Positions 24,361-34,782 are shown, counted from the first letter of the stretch. The stretch is DNA of 64,000 nucleotides from Cephalopachus bancanus (GCA_027257055.1 JAPVLO010000008.1:17918001-17982000); one strand, 5' to 3'. The notes: a model not told the origin generated them from the letters alone. Numbers and translations are program-made.

Positions 24361-24850
24361 CTATACACCCTCCATGATAGAAAATTGGTGCCAAGGAGCG
24401 TGAGCACAGAGGGGCTTGTTTTTCTGGGGTGGTTGCAGGTGGAGCAGCTCAGGATGGCCGGTGTGCAGGTGTGGACGGATGGCTGGCCCACTTTGTCATT
24501 TAGTCATGGACTCTCTCCTGTAGAGCAGGCCACAGGGAGCCTACGGGATATTATAGGATAGGACAAGATGGAAGATTGAAATCTCAGATGCCTTCAGGGG
24601 CCAAGTGGTCACATGAACTAGGTGGCAAGTTGGTTCATATCTTTTTTTTTTTACTTTTAATTTTAAAGATCTGGGGTATAATTCAGGGTTGATATACAGA
24701 TATTCATGATGCAGGTACCCTTGTTGATGAGGTGTGAGGTGTACCCCCCCTTCCACAGGCAGATTCCCACTACTGCCAATCCCGCTTCCCTGCCCCTGCT
24801 GGCAGTTTCCCACTACTGCCAATCCTTTTCTTTCTTTCTTTTTTTTTTTT

Positions 24851-25010
24851 GGCAAAGAAAAGTTTATGTATAAGTAAATTAGAGAGAGAAAGAGAAGGGA
24901 GAGAGAAGATTCACCTCCCCAAGGTGGGGGAGGGGACCAAAAGCCAGGAAGCATGGTGACAGCTATAGCTCCAAGAGCACATGTCCACACCAGAGTCTAG
25001 CAAGGCAATG
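24851..25010 (-). repeat. 3' R region of the LTR-derived insert
   Basis: Shares the same ordered text with 26627-26776: 'gcaaggcaatg' at the start, 'agccaggaagcatgg', 'gattcacctcccca.ggtgggggagggg' and 'aagtaaattagagagagaa'. It contains the polyadenylation signal region (complement of ACATAAAC, 24862-24870) and stops about 15 bases past it. The two R copies differ at scattered positions, consistent with age. Confidence 0.8.
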
Positions 25011-25034
25011 TTCCTTGGTTGCTTGTGGTTGAGT

Positions 25035-25045
25035 CCTTTTAACCA
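25035..25045 (-). promoter_or_regulatory. TATA-like box of the LTR U3
   Basis: The minus strand reads GGTTAAAAGGAC. Its TTAAAA lies about 33 bases upstream of the shared start of R (25009), a normal TATA-to-cap spacing. That is why the 5' boundary of the insert is interpreted as a transcription start. Confidence 0.55.
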
Positions 25046-26449
25046 TTCCCCTTGATGGGGGAAGATCATTAAGGTGATCGGGTGGTGGTCTGCTTCACTT
25101 CAGCAAAAAGGGGCAGGCAAGCACAGGTGATGGACAGCATGCAGATGGATGGGTTAGTCACATGATTGCTGCCATGGTGGGGTCTGTCTGAGTCACATGG
25201 GTCACAAAGGGCTGTTTAGGTTAACTTTGGGGTTTGGGACCACGGGGGTTTTTCCTGCAAGAGACTTGTTAGACATTTACAATCCATAAACTCCTTGACC
25301 AAGGGTGGTTGTATTATTACTTTTATGACTTTGACCAGCCAAATGGTGATCTTTGATCTTTAGCCTTGACAAGCAACTTAAAAGTTTACTAGAGATTATT
25401 ATACTAAGCCTTGAATTGAAAGATTGGGCTGTCCTGGTCTTGCATCTGATAGAGATTTGCCAGGGGAGGATGGGATAGGCTGCTGCTTGTTCTGCAGTAG
25501 AATGTCTGAACACTTTCTAATGGTTATGCTGAGGCAAAAAGACTAAACTAAGAATAAGCTAAGTTTCTTCCAGGTTTCCATAGGTACCTTTCATTTCCAC
25601 CTCTTGCTATTTAAAAGAATATTCTTATTTATACTTGGGAACAGGAACAAAGGTCAGGCTTCTATAGCTACTTCCTGCTGTACACGGGGCATAGAGCTGT
25701 CCCTACCTGTCTAGAGCAAGAGGAGGGGATGAGAGGATAGGAGCCCATGGCATTAAGTATTTTCAGTATTTGTATTCAAAGTATTGACCATAAGAATTAA
25801 TATTATTATAATGAAGGTCATTATAGTCGCTGTTATAGCATGACAAGTCTAGTAAAATGTATTTATAGTTACCCCAGAGAGTTGATACCAACTACAGGAG
25901 TCTAGGCAGTTTTCACTGTTGTACCAGTAAGTTCCTGAGTCCATATGTAGACTTCCGTTCCCGTAGCTTGTCTTTTAGCATTTTGGGGTTGTAGTTAGTT
26001 TGGGAGGGTGTAGGGCAGGTGTGGTTCCTGGGGCTTGCTTCTACTTTTACCCAGAGGTGCAGAAAGGCATAGCGTGCAACTGTTGGTGTCTCAAGGTCCT
26101 TCGTGGAGTCACTTTGCCAACCAGAGAGGAAAAGAGCAAAGAAACCAAGCACTTTGTCTCCCATCCGTATGGGCACTGGTGGTCTGAACTTTCCTTTGGG
26201 GACCTTCTTGCCTCCCTAGGGAGTAGCCCTAGGCAGAGACCATCAGTTGTCCTCTGAGATCCAGCTTGGTCCACAGGGAAACTCAGAGACCTTGGCTAGA
26301 AGAAGTAAAGAGTTAACCTTAGTCCCTCACCCTGTTGGGCCACAGCGGTCTGATGTCTTTCCCTGGGGCCTTCCAGCACACTGAAGTGTAGCCTCAGCCA
26401 GAGCTTTCAGTTACCACCAGGTTCCAACACAGTCCACAGAGGGTCACCA

Positions 26450-26776
26450 GTTAAGAAATAAAGAGCGAGAGAGATACATCAAATATCTCAGTGGGCCCTC
26501 CAAAAATGTTTGGTTACAGATAGGGTGAGGGTGGATGGAGAGGTGGAAAGGCGAGGGGGAGTGCAACACCAGTAACCCAGAGATCTGAGTGATGCAAAGA
26601 ATTGAGACACACAAAGAGGCAAAGAAAGAAAGTTTATTTAAAAGTAAATTAGAGAGAGAGAAGGGAGAGAGAAGATTCACCTCCCCAGGGTGGGGGAGGG
26701 GCCCAAAGCCAGGAAGCATGGCGACAGCCATAGCTCAGAGAGCACTTGGCCACACCAGAGTCTGGCAAGGCAATGG
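26450..26776 (-). repeat. 5' R-U5 region of the LTR-derived insert
   Basis: R spans 26776 to about 26620, with a polyadenylation signal AAATAAAC (complement of 26632-26639). U5 then continues through 'cctctttgtgtgtctcaattctttgcatcactcagatctctggg' to about 26450. U5 is absent from the left-hand copy, as expected if that copy ends at the polyadenylation site. Confidence 0.7.
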
Positions 26777-27099
26777 CTCAATCCTTTTCTTATAGTATTA
26801 CGATAATTGTTCAAGATTTGTTTATGAGTGAGAACATGTGATACTCAATTCTTTGTTTCTGTGAAAGATCACCTAGTATTATAGACTCTAAGTCCATCCA
26901 GGTTGCTGTGAAGTTCATGATTTTGTTCTTCTTTATGACTGTGTAATATTCTATCATGTATATGTACCACATTTTTTTATCCAGTCCTCTTTTGATGGGC
27001 AGCATGATTGATTTCATGTTCCTGCTGCTGTGAACAATGCTGCAATCAGCATACGTGTACAGGTATCTTTTTTATAGGGTGACGGTTCATATCTTTTGA

Positions 27100-27240
27100 T
27101 GGGAACTTTGTGCCAGGCACTCTTCTGAGTTCTGGTCTTACAGAGAATAAGACCACTGGGAGCTGCCTCCATGGAACTTATATTGGCCTTATTGGTGTTT
27201 GTAATGGAGAGATACATAGACAAATAAATAAATAGGCTAA
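27100..27240 (-). repeat. L2 LINE 3' fragment, antisense
   Basis: 'gtgccaggcactcttctgagttctggtcttacagagaataagaccactgggagctgcctccatggaacttat' is a decayed antisense L2 3' end. The L1 at 24632 inserted at its edge. Confidence 0.65.
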
Positions 27241-27374
27241 TTCCAGATACTGATAGGTGCTTGAGACAGGGGTGGTCAGGAGGGAACTCTTGGGGGACAT
27301 GTCACTTGGGTTGAGTCCTCAAGGGTGAGAAGGAGACCGCTATGCAGGTGGTGAGATGTGGGGGTGGCAGGGTA

Positions 27375-27525
27375 ACTGATTCAGAGCCAAGGCCCTGCAA
27401 TTAGACTGCTGAGAAAGGAATCTGGCTTTGCTATTTACCTACTGTGTGGCCTTGGGCAGGTCACCTAACCTCCCTGTGCCTCAGTCACCTTGTGTAAAGT
27501 GGGGACAACAACATCCCTATCTCCC
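27375..27525 (+). repeat. MIR SINE, sense
   Basis: 'atctggctttgctatttacctactgtgtggccttgggcaggtcacctaacctccctgtgcctcagtcaccttgtgtaaagtgggga' is one of the best-preserved MIR cores in the window. Confidence 0.85.
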
Positions 27526-27845
27526 ACTGCAGTCACAAAGTCTGCATGAGTCAGCACGTGTCAGTGCATGTGGAAGGGCCTGTAAGGGTCCAGGACCCAT
27601 AAGGGTAGCTCTACCACTGGAATCCTTCATGAAGGAATGTAGTATTCCAGGTAGAAAAAGCAAGCAAAATGGGATGACAGTTGGCAGATTTGAGAGGTAG
27701 AAAGATGGCCATTGTAGCGAGAGCTTAGTTAACTGGTGGATGAGACGAGGTGATGAGGTCTGGTTGGAAAGGGATGTGGAGGTAGTGAAATGAGCACCAG
27801 GAGAAGCATTGGTGGGGAGAGGGGTTTCTCAGGGAGGTGATGCAG

Positions 27846-28203
27846 TCAAAAGATATGAACCATCACTCTATAAAAAAGATACCTGTACATGTATGTTTAT
27901 CACAGCATTGTTCATAGTAGCTAGAACATGAAACCAACTGTGCTGCCCATCAAAAGAGGACTGGATAAAAAAAATGTGGTACATATACATGATAGAATAT
28001 TATGCAGTCATAAAGAAGAACAAAATCATGAACTTCACAGCAACCTGGATGGACTTAGAGTCTATAATACTGAGTGATCTTTCACAGAAACAAAGAACTG
28101 AGTATTGCATGTTTTCACTCATAAGCAGATCTTGAACAATTATGATAATACTATAAGAAGAGGATTGGCAGTAGTGGGAAACTGTTGGGAGTGGGGAAGG
28201 GGG
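27846..28203 (+). mobile_element. partial L1 (ORF2 C-terminus + part of 3' UTR), sense, inverted relative to 24632 copy
   Basis: Starts TCAAAAGATATGAACC and follows the same L1 text as the minus-strand copy through ACTATAAGAAGAGGATTGG and GCAGTAGTGGGAAACTG, then stops at GGGATTGG with no A-tail. The terminal 3' UTR and poly(A) are missing, so this is not a normal L1 3' end. Its left edge matches the other copy's 5' edge almost to the base. By eye the two differ at about 25 of 350 positions. Confidence 0.8.
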
Positions 28204-28204
28204 C

Positions 28205-29575
28205 AGGGAAGTGGGATTGGCCTCCCTCTAAGCAAGGGGCCCTGGATACTTGTGCCAGAATGTCAGGAGAGGGGCTGGAAGGAGTGGTAGCTTAGGATCT
28301 ACTTTAGAAGCAAAGTCCACAGGATTTCCTGATGGAAAGGCTATGGGTATGAAAGAAGGAATGGAAATAAGGGTAATGTCACATTTTTGTCTCAGTCAAC
28401 TTTGGTGGGGAGGTCAGGAGAGGGGAAGGTGGTGCCATTTACTGAGATGGGAAAACCTGAGAGAAGGGTAGATTTCTGGGAGAAATAGATGGTTCTGCCT
28501 TGGAACGTTTGGTGCGAGAGTCCTAATGTACATCCACGTGAAGGTCTCTGGCAGGCTGGGTGTGAGCAACAGGGACTCACAGGACCCTTGTAAACTGTTC
28601 CCAAGGGAAATTCAGGCTGTTTATTTTTTTGCCAAGCCAAACACACCTGCCTCCAGTTTGTGACTACCTCCCAATCATCCTCAAATGTCCATCCAGTTTA
28701 GAGATGCCAAGCTAATAGCGAGTCTTTAACTGGTCATTGGAAAGGTGCTCTGGCCTCTGAACAGAGGAGGACAGTTCCAGTAGCAGAACTGGTCTCCAGC
28801 CTGGGGCCTCTGTGACTTCAGGCCCAGCTCTTTACTTGGCGGCTCATGTATGCCAGACCCTGTGATAGGTTGGGGCGGAGGGGTGCATAGTATGGAACGG
28901 TGTGGCTCTGCTGAGGGTGGGCATCTGAGTTCCTTGCCCAAGGGCATGATGTCCTGTATCAGGTGTATTTGATGTATTTCCATTTGTTCACATCTGCAGC
29001 CACTTGGTAACAATGTGATGATTCATGCTGCTGGCCATCACAGAACTGGTAGCACTTGCCTAAGCTGATACTGGGGAGGCATGCTATGTGTACCATATGT
29101 GTGTGTGCATGTGTGTATGCCTGCATGCTAGCTCTCATGAGCTCAAATTACTACGAGGAGCTTGAATTCAAATGGAACAGCTTAGGTTATGTCCTGGCTA
29201 TGAGGCTTAGTTCTTATCTTCAGTCTGAGGATCTCAGTGCATGTTGGGCTTTATGCTCTGCTGGCAGCTTGCCCAGTGGGCAGTGATCTAGCTCAGCTCT
29301 ATCTGATGTTGGTTGAGTGGCATGAGTCTCTCCCTGTCACTCTCTGCCTTGGATGTTCCTTCTCACACTCACATCCTTAGGAAGGCTTAAAAGCCATGCT
29401 GTTAACAGTCCCTTCCCCCCAAAAAAAATTGCTGAAAAAGAAAAAAGACCCAAGAGAACTGACCATTAAATTTCATAGGGTGCATTTTCAAAACCACCCA
29501 GGGCTTTCAACGAACTCTTAGAAAGTGCACTTGGCTTTTCCTTATAAAGTGGTGGTGCCCTTTAGCACTTTGCTA
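28205..29575. other. unassigned sequence, no gene seen
   Basis: Mostly unique-looking. A short TG/CATG-rich run is at 29095-29130. Open frames of 70-95 codons have no domain and no flanking splice sites that I trust. Confidence 0.4.
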
Positions 29576-29579
29576 CTCA

Positions 29580-29735
29580 AAGAGTGATTCTCTGGCCAGA
29601 GCCATTACCTGGAAGCCTGTGAGAAATGCAAATTCTCAGGCCCTGCTTCAGGCCATCTGAAAGTGAATCTGCATTTTAACCAGCCCCCTCAGTGGTTCCT
29701 GTGTCAAGTCTGATGTGCACTGATGCGGAGGGCAG
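29580..29735. repeat. MER5A-like hAT MITE
   Basis: 'gctactcaaagagtgattctctggccagagccattacctgg' followed by 'gaaatgcaaattctcaggccctgcttcaggccatctg' follows the order of MER5A, a non-autonomous hAT-Charlie element. Confidence 0.6.
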
Positions 29736-29739
29736 CCTT

Positions 29740-31070
29740 CTGGAAATGGCCAGTCTGTTTGGATGGCTCTCCTGGGTGTCTGAGGCAGACGATGGCTCCC
29801 AGGTGACTTCCACTTCTCCCTGGCTTAAGCCTAAAGATCACTATGGGAATGACTGGGGTTAAGCAATGGGTTGCTGAGGCCCCTTTAAACTAAAGCAATT
29901 TCTCTTCTTTTGGCAATGTCTTAAGTGACCTGACTTTTGTGGATTAAGGCCTTGGGATATTTTTGCTGCATGAGGAGGGAACTGGATTTGTCATTTTGGA
30001 GAAGAGAAGGCTCAGGGGTCTGAATACATGACAGCTGTAGTCCAGTGCTGAAAGGGCTCTCAGAGGGAAAGGGAGTCAAATCTTTTCTGAGAGGGGCAGA
30101 AGGAAGGTTTTTGGAAAGCTATCATCATCATGAAGAAGTGCTTCCTAAATTTTGGAGAACAGTTTAGAGGTGAAGGGTCCTGCCTCCAGATGGAAGGAGT
30201 TTCTGTCTCTAAAGGCAATTCGGGTATGAGCTGGGCGCCCACTTGTTTGGGACAGTGTCAGGGATCCAAGCATGAGACGTGGAATTGGATCAGATGATTT
30301 TTAATGCACTTTCCAATGGGGTGGACTATAGAAAAAAGAGGAAAAGGCCTCACAAAAGTGGATTTCAATCCCAGCTTTCCCATTTACTAATCCTGATTTG
30401 GGCAAGTTGTTTAACTTTTCTCTAAGCCTCACTTTCCTTGTCTGAAAATAGGAATAATAATACTGGTGAGACAGTATGAAACTTAAATTAAAAATTATGA
30501 GTTTTATGTTCTTACCAGTGCCTGGTAAGAAGCATATTTGAGTACATTTTTAGTATATTTGAGTGTCTCTCCTCTTCTGCTATAGACTTTTAAAAAATTT
30601 GCCTTGTCCAGGATAGACTGTAATTAGTCAACAGTTTGATCATCTAATTTGATGCCATATTTTAATCTCAGACACTTTTGATTTTTGTTAACTGCTGGTA
30701 GTTGGCTTTTGCCTGGTTTGCTCAATTGTGGCATTTTAATGAGGCCAGAATTGCAGGGAGTTCTACAGTCCTGCAGCCTGATGTCTGTGGTGGCCAATAG
30801 ATGCAGGAGGACTGAACAGGGCCATCCAGGCCATCATCACCAGGAAGTACTCCTGTCCATGTCAGGTGGAAGTGCTTTGGAGTGGTTGCCAGTGCTAGAA
30901 TGGTGTAGGAGTGCCTGAATTCAGAGCATGTTCAGACACATTGGCTCTCAGATGAAGTCACGTTTCCATCTGCAGATACTTGTTTGTAGATGGGAGCAGG
31001 AAAGAAGGCAGAGTTGCAGCAGAATAGGCCTTTTTTACAACTATCAAGACCTGAGTGCTATCCTTCATGA
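29740..31070. other. unassigned sequence with one MIR
   Basis: The only recognised repeat is the MIR listed at 30350-30480. No coding exon seen. Confidence 0.4.
30350..30480 (+). repeat. MIR SINE, sense
   Basis: 'tcaatcccagctttcccatttactaatcctgatttgggcaagttgtttaacttttctctaagcctcactttccttgtctgaaaatagg' is a clear MIR core. Confidence 0.8.
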
Positions 31071-31072
31071 CT

Positions 31073-31165
31073 CTTTTTTTTTTTTTTTTTGAGTTGGAGT
31101 CTCACTCTGTCGCCCAGACTGGAGTGCAGTGGATAGGATTACAGGCTGAGCCACCGAGCCCGGCT
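31073..31165 (-). mobile_element. internally deleted Alu
   Basis: Antisense Alu reduced to about 93 bases. The T-run and GAGTTGGAGTCTCACTCTGTCGCCCAGACTGGAGTGCAGTGG of the right arm join directly to ATTACAGGCTGAGCCACCGAGCCCGGC, the start of the left arm. Roughly 200 bases between them are gone. The ends match the common Alu form of the window. Confidence 0.85.
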
Positions 31166-32050
31166 TTTGGGGAGTTTTTTTGAGGAATTTGGATCATATG
31201 AAAAAGGTTCATGCAATCACTTTTTCTTCCCTGGTCCTGATCTTATATGCTTGTTTATTTTTATTTTTCTACACCTACCTCATTCCACAAATTATTCTAT
31301 TTATGTTTTGCTCAATAAACCAATCCTTTATGGAACAAAGTGAAGTATTAATACACAGTGAAATGTACTTAATTCAATCAAGTCTTTGCTCCTTTTCCCT
31401 GACAGCTCTTTTTCCAAGTTGCCAGGTTTCAGATTGACTCTACAGAGCTCTGTTACTGAGATCCAACAATCAACTGCTCTCTGTTGAGTATCCACTGAGC
31501 TCCCTCCTCCAACAGGTGTGCTGGATCTGAGGATGGGTGTAACCTGGTCCTTGGGTAGCCAGGAGTCCAGCTGAGACCCAGAGGCCTGACAGTGAGCTGC
31601 CTGGCACTGAGCTTTCTGGCACATATTAGTCAAGTTGTTGCCATATGAATCTATCAAAGTGTTTGGTATTTCTGTAGCAATCACCTGGCCAAGCTACCAA
31701 GCCCTGACCTCAAGGAACTTTAAGTCTCATTAGGGAAACACAATACCATATTGATACATGAGATGGTCCAAACTGTGCTGAATGCTACATGAAGTGTTCT
31801 TGATCACAGAAAGGAGAGGTCTTTGTAGTCTGGGGTGAGCAGTACAAGGAGGTTTCCAGGAAGACAGGGACAAGTAAGATTTAGGGAGGTGAACAGGATG
31901 ATGGAGTCTGTCCTGGGAAAGAAAAAGGGTGTGGTGCATTTTAGGACTTAGAACCAGACTGAGGTGCACCAATTATTCTGTAAATCTCTCCTTTACTCCA
32001 GCAAGAAAAGCTTTTTACTGGGAGACAGGGAGTAATAAAGAGTCATGAAG
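31166..32050. other. unassigned sequence, no gene seen
   Basis: AT-rich to mixed sequence with several overlapping frames of up to 118 codons on the minus strand. None has a recognisable domain. Confidence 0.4.
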
Positions 32051-32345
32051 AGCCGGGCTCGGTGGCTCAGCCTGTAATCCCGCGCCTTTGGGAGGCTGAG
32101 ATGAGTGAATTGCCTGAGCCCACGGGTTCGAGACCCACCTGGGCAGCGAGACCTCATCTCTACAATAAATCAAAAAATCAGCCGGGCATGGTGGCGCATG
32201 CCTGTAAGTCTGGCTACTCGGAAGGCTGAGGCGGAAGGATTGCCGGAGCCCAGCAGGTCGAGGCTGCGGTGGCCGGGAGCGGCCACTGCACTCCAGTCTG
32301 GGTGACAGAGTGAGACTCCAACTCAAACAAACAAACCCCAAAAGT
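32051..32345 (+). mobile_element. Alu SINE (lineage-specific form), sense
   Basis: Begins AGCCGGGCTCGGTGGCTCAG, the best-preserved 5' end in the window. It has the B-box GGTTCGAGACC, the linker ACAATAAATCAAAAAATCAG and the right arm GGTCGAGGCTGCGGTGGCC, and ends in an (ACAA)n-rich tail. Confidence 0.92.
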
Positions 32346-32900
32346 AAAGAAAATACGTTTTTCAAGCCACCTTCTCAGGTTGGCAAAGGCTTTTTGATTT
32401 TCCCTCTATCTGTGTTTCGTCACACCTTGGGCTGAGTGAGCCGGTAAGCCACCCTGTCCTCTGGCAGGCAAGTTTTGCCCTCTGTTGGGGTTTGCCCATC
32501 ACTCCAGGAGAGGGATGCCTGGAAGATGCACCATCCCTGTCACTCTCAAATTATCAGCCCCGATGAGTCATCACTACAAATTGGTTTTATTTTGTGCAAG
32601 AGCTTGATTCAGAGTCAATTTGACAGCCAAATTGGCCTGGAACAAGGGGGTGCTGAGCATTTCTGAATAAGGAAGGGGAGAAAGGAACAGGCTGGGGGTG
32701 GTGATGCCTTTTATGTCTCTGGGGCACAAATTCCAACTGGATTGCTGAGCTCTGTTCCCATAGGGAGCAAGAGAGCACAGTGCATTCCTTCATGGGACTT
32801 CTGACTTAAGGCTAAGTGGGGATCAGGAAAAGGGCTGGGTTTTGTGGCAATGAGGCTCATCAAATAGCAGTAATGCTAGGATGTTAAAAACAGGGTGGAT
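32346..32900. other. unassigned sequence, no gene seen
   Basis: No repeat or exon recognised. Confidence 0.35.
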
Positions 32901-32904
32901 GGCA

Positions 32905-33115
32905 TAGGGACTTAGAGCACTGGCTCCAGGAGAAGGTAGTACTAGATTCAATTTCTTGACCTGCCATTTTCTAGTTGTTTTGTCTCAAGTAGTTCGGTTC
33001 TCAATGACTCAGTTTCTATAACTGAAAAATGGGGAAATAATAGCAATAACCTCGGAGGACCTCTGTGAAGATGAAATTAGGTAACAAACTGCTCAGCATG
33101 GTCTTTAGTTGTATT
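32905..33115 (+). repeat. MIR SINE, sense
   Basis: 'gacttagagcactggctccagg', 'cttgacctgccattttctagttg', 'ctcaatgactcagtttctataactgaaaaatgggga' and 'cctctgtgaagatgaaattaggtaa' follow MIR order. Confidence 0.75.
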
Positions 33116-33975
33116 ATATAGCATCTCTCATTTTAAGCAACTCCAATACATATATTTTATGTGTTTAATTAACTCAGTTATCTTTGTTGAATTATCTGTC
33201 TTATGGCCACATTCTTTTATTTTCCATCTAGCCTGGCAGGGATTTTCCTAGTTACCCATCCTTCCTTCTCTCTTTAGCCTTCCCTACACCAGTCATGGTG
33301 GGCTTTGGTCATTTGTCACAGACACATCTTGCTAAGCTCAGACTTGGCATCAGAAGCCTTCTTAACACAGCACTCAATTCTGCCATGACCACTCAGTTAT
33401 ACATTTTTATGCTTAAACAATTATAACTTCTGGGCCAATTCAAGAGCTCTAAATCAAGCTTTTGCACAAAGAATATTCTAGACTTGTCAAGCATCAATGT
33501 TTACCAAACTATGCGGGGGCAAAGGAAGCCAAATCTTTTGCTTTACCCTTGACAAATCATTATGTGGGAGTTAAAGTGATAGGCACATGTCCCACTCTGA
33601 GAATGCTGGACTCAGAGCTGAAGAAATGGATGACATTTTTGACTTTGCTGCTTTGCCTTGGTCTGATCTGGGACAGGCAGCCTAATCTCTTGGAATGTCA
33701 CTCTCCTCACCTATTAAAAGGGAACAGGACTTGCATCCTAGGGGCTACTTTTGTGAGTTGTACTGGTTCATGCTAAGATGAATTAGACTTTTGATTCCAT
33801 CTCCTTGTTACTATTTTCTACCTATTGAAGGCTTAATAAGGTCAGTTGGGTAGGCAGTGGGAACTCTTTATGAATAGGAAAGCTTCTCCCTTCTTCCCTA
33901 GATCCTCTCTCTTCTGGGCTCTATTGCTGTGAGTCTTGGCTTCCTTGCCCACCTCACAAAAGAGCCTCTCTCTGT

Positions 33976-34093
33976 GGATAATCTCCTGGACTTATGCCGG
34001 GTACCAGGTGCCCGACAGGTGACCTCCCTCATTCTCCACAGGCCAGTACTTGCCTCTGGGACTAGAGGCACAGGGGAAGGGGTCAGGCTGCAG
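33976..34093 (+). repeat. local direct duplication, copy A
   Basis: Begins GATAATCTCCTGGACTTATG and ends GTCAGGCTGCAG. It aligns over its whole length with 34660-34782 (copy B), sharing GGTACCAGGT, CAGGTGACCTCCC and TTGCCTCT/CTGCCTCT blocks in order. The copies differ at many positions, so the event is old. No repeat family is recognised. Confidence 0.75.
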
Positions 34094-34164
34094 CCTGGCT
34101 TATCTAGGTGCAACCCTGTCTAGACCATGGTTCCTACCTGTCTCACCTCTTGGAAGGCTAAGAG

Positions 34165-34305
34165 GCAAGGGTGGAAAAGACTTGGACTTTGGAGCCAGAC
34201 ACACCTGGCTATGGTTTGGAGTTTTAACATATAGCTGTGCAGTCTTGGAAAAATCATCACCCAATCTTTCTGGTTCCTGTTTATTACATGGAAATGACAG
34301 TCTTA
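34165..34305 (+). repeat. MIR SINE, sense
   Basis: 'acttggactttggagccagacacacctggctatggtttgg', 'gctgtgcagtcttggaaaaatcatcacccaatctttctgg' and 'cctgtttattacatggaaatgac' match MIR in order. It lies between the two copies of the local duplication. Confidence 0.75.
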
Positions 34306-34659
34306 TTCAAGACAGATTTATCTGGTATCTGCAGTTTATTCAGTGTTTGGTAAATACTTTCAAAGGACCAAATGGATACTTAGATCACACATGGATGCTC
34401 AGGGGATGTTAGTGTCCTTGCACCTTCCTCTTCTGTCTATTCTGATATTCTTGGCCTTCATCACATTCTGAATGGTAGATTGGTAGGAGGTTGGTCATCG
34501 ATTCAGTCAATAACTATTGTGTGCCAGACATTTAGGCACTGGCGAGATAGCAGTTTTTTTTATTGGCAGAGAATCCATGTGTGGAGCTTCCATCACAATG
34601 GAAGGAGAAAGGCAATAAACTCAATAATGTGTCGAGCACATGAGACGGAGATAAGTGCT

Positions 34660-34782
34660 GACGATCTCCTGGGCCTATGCTAGGTACCAGGTACCTGGCA
34701 GGTGACCTCCCCCATCTTCTGCAGGCTGGTACCTGCCTCTCTCACTGGGGCTGGAGGGGTAGGGGGAAGGGTCAGGCTGCAG
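34660..34782 (+). repeat. local direct duplication, copy B
   Basis: Partner of 33976-34093, about 680 bases downstream in the same orientation. It starts GACGATCTCCTGGGCCTATG and ends GGGTCAGGCTGCAG. Confidence 0.75.

Larger units (their letters stand above)
24833..26778 (-). mobile_element. retroposed transcript of an endogenous LTR retroelement (R-U5-internal-U3-R-polyA)
   Basis: Read on the minus strand it starts at a cap-site-like position (26778) with an R-U5 region (about 26776-26450) and passes a possible primer-binding site, TGGTGACCCTCTGTGG (26449-26434). It then runs through about 1.3 kb of non-coding interior and a U3 with a TTAAAA box (25042-25037), and repeats R (25009-24851) with about the same start. 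It ends right after TTTCTTTGCC with an A-run (24850-24840). The 13-base duplication CAATCCTTTTCTT (24820-24832 and 26779-26791) flanks it. No gag, pol or env frame is visible. A provirus would begin with U3 and end with U5. This one begins at R and ends at polyadenylated R, the hallmark of an mRNA copied by L1 enzymes. Confidence 0.75.
24632..27097 (-). mobile_element. 5'-truncated L1 (ORF2 C-terminus + 3' UTR), split by a retroposed LTR transcript
   Basis: The 3' UTR lies at 24651-24832 (A-tail complement at 24642-24652). The ORF2 C-terminus resumes at 26792-27083. The minus-strand frame there reads YKKDTCTRMLIAALF and WYIYMIEYYTVIKKNKIMNF, the known L1 ORF2p C-terminal segment. A 14-base direct repeat GGTTCATATCTTTT flanks the whole at 24632-24645 and 27084-27097, with a TTTT/GA-type endonuclease site. 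The L1 text reads continuously once the 24833-26778 insert and one copy of its duplication are set aside. The right-hand 14-mer also matches L1 consensus as seen in the 27848 copy, so the 5' junction has long microhomology. Confidence 0.85.

Noticed and set aside
24541..24990. 149-codon frame, - strand
   Set aside because: Crosses from the retroposed LTR R region through its A-run into L1 3' UTR and flanking DNA. A chimera of non-coding parts.
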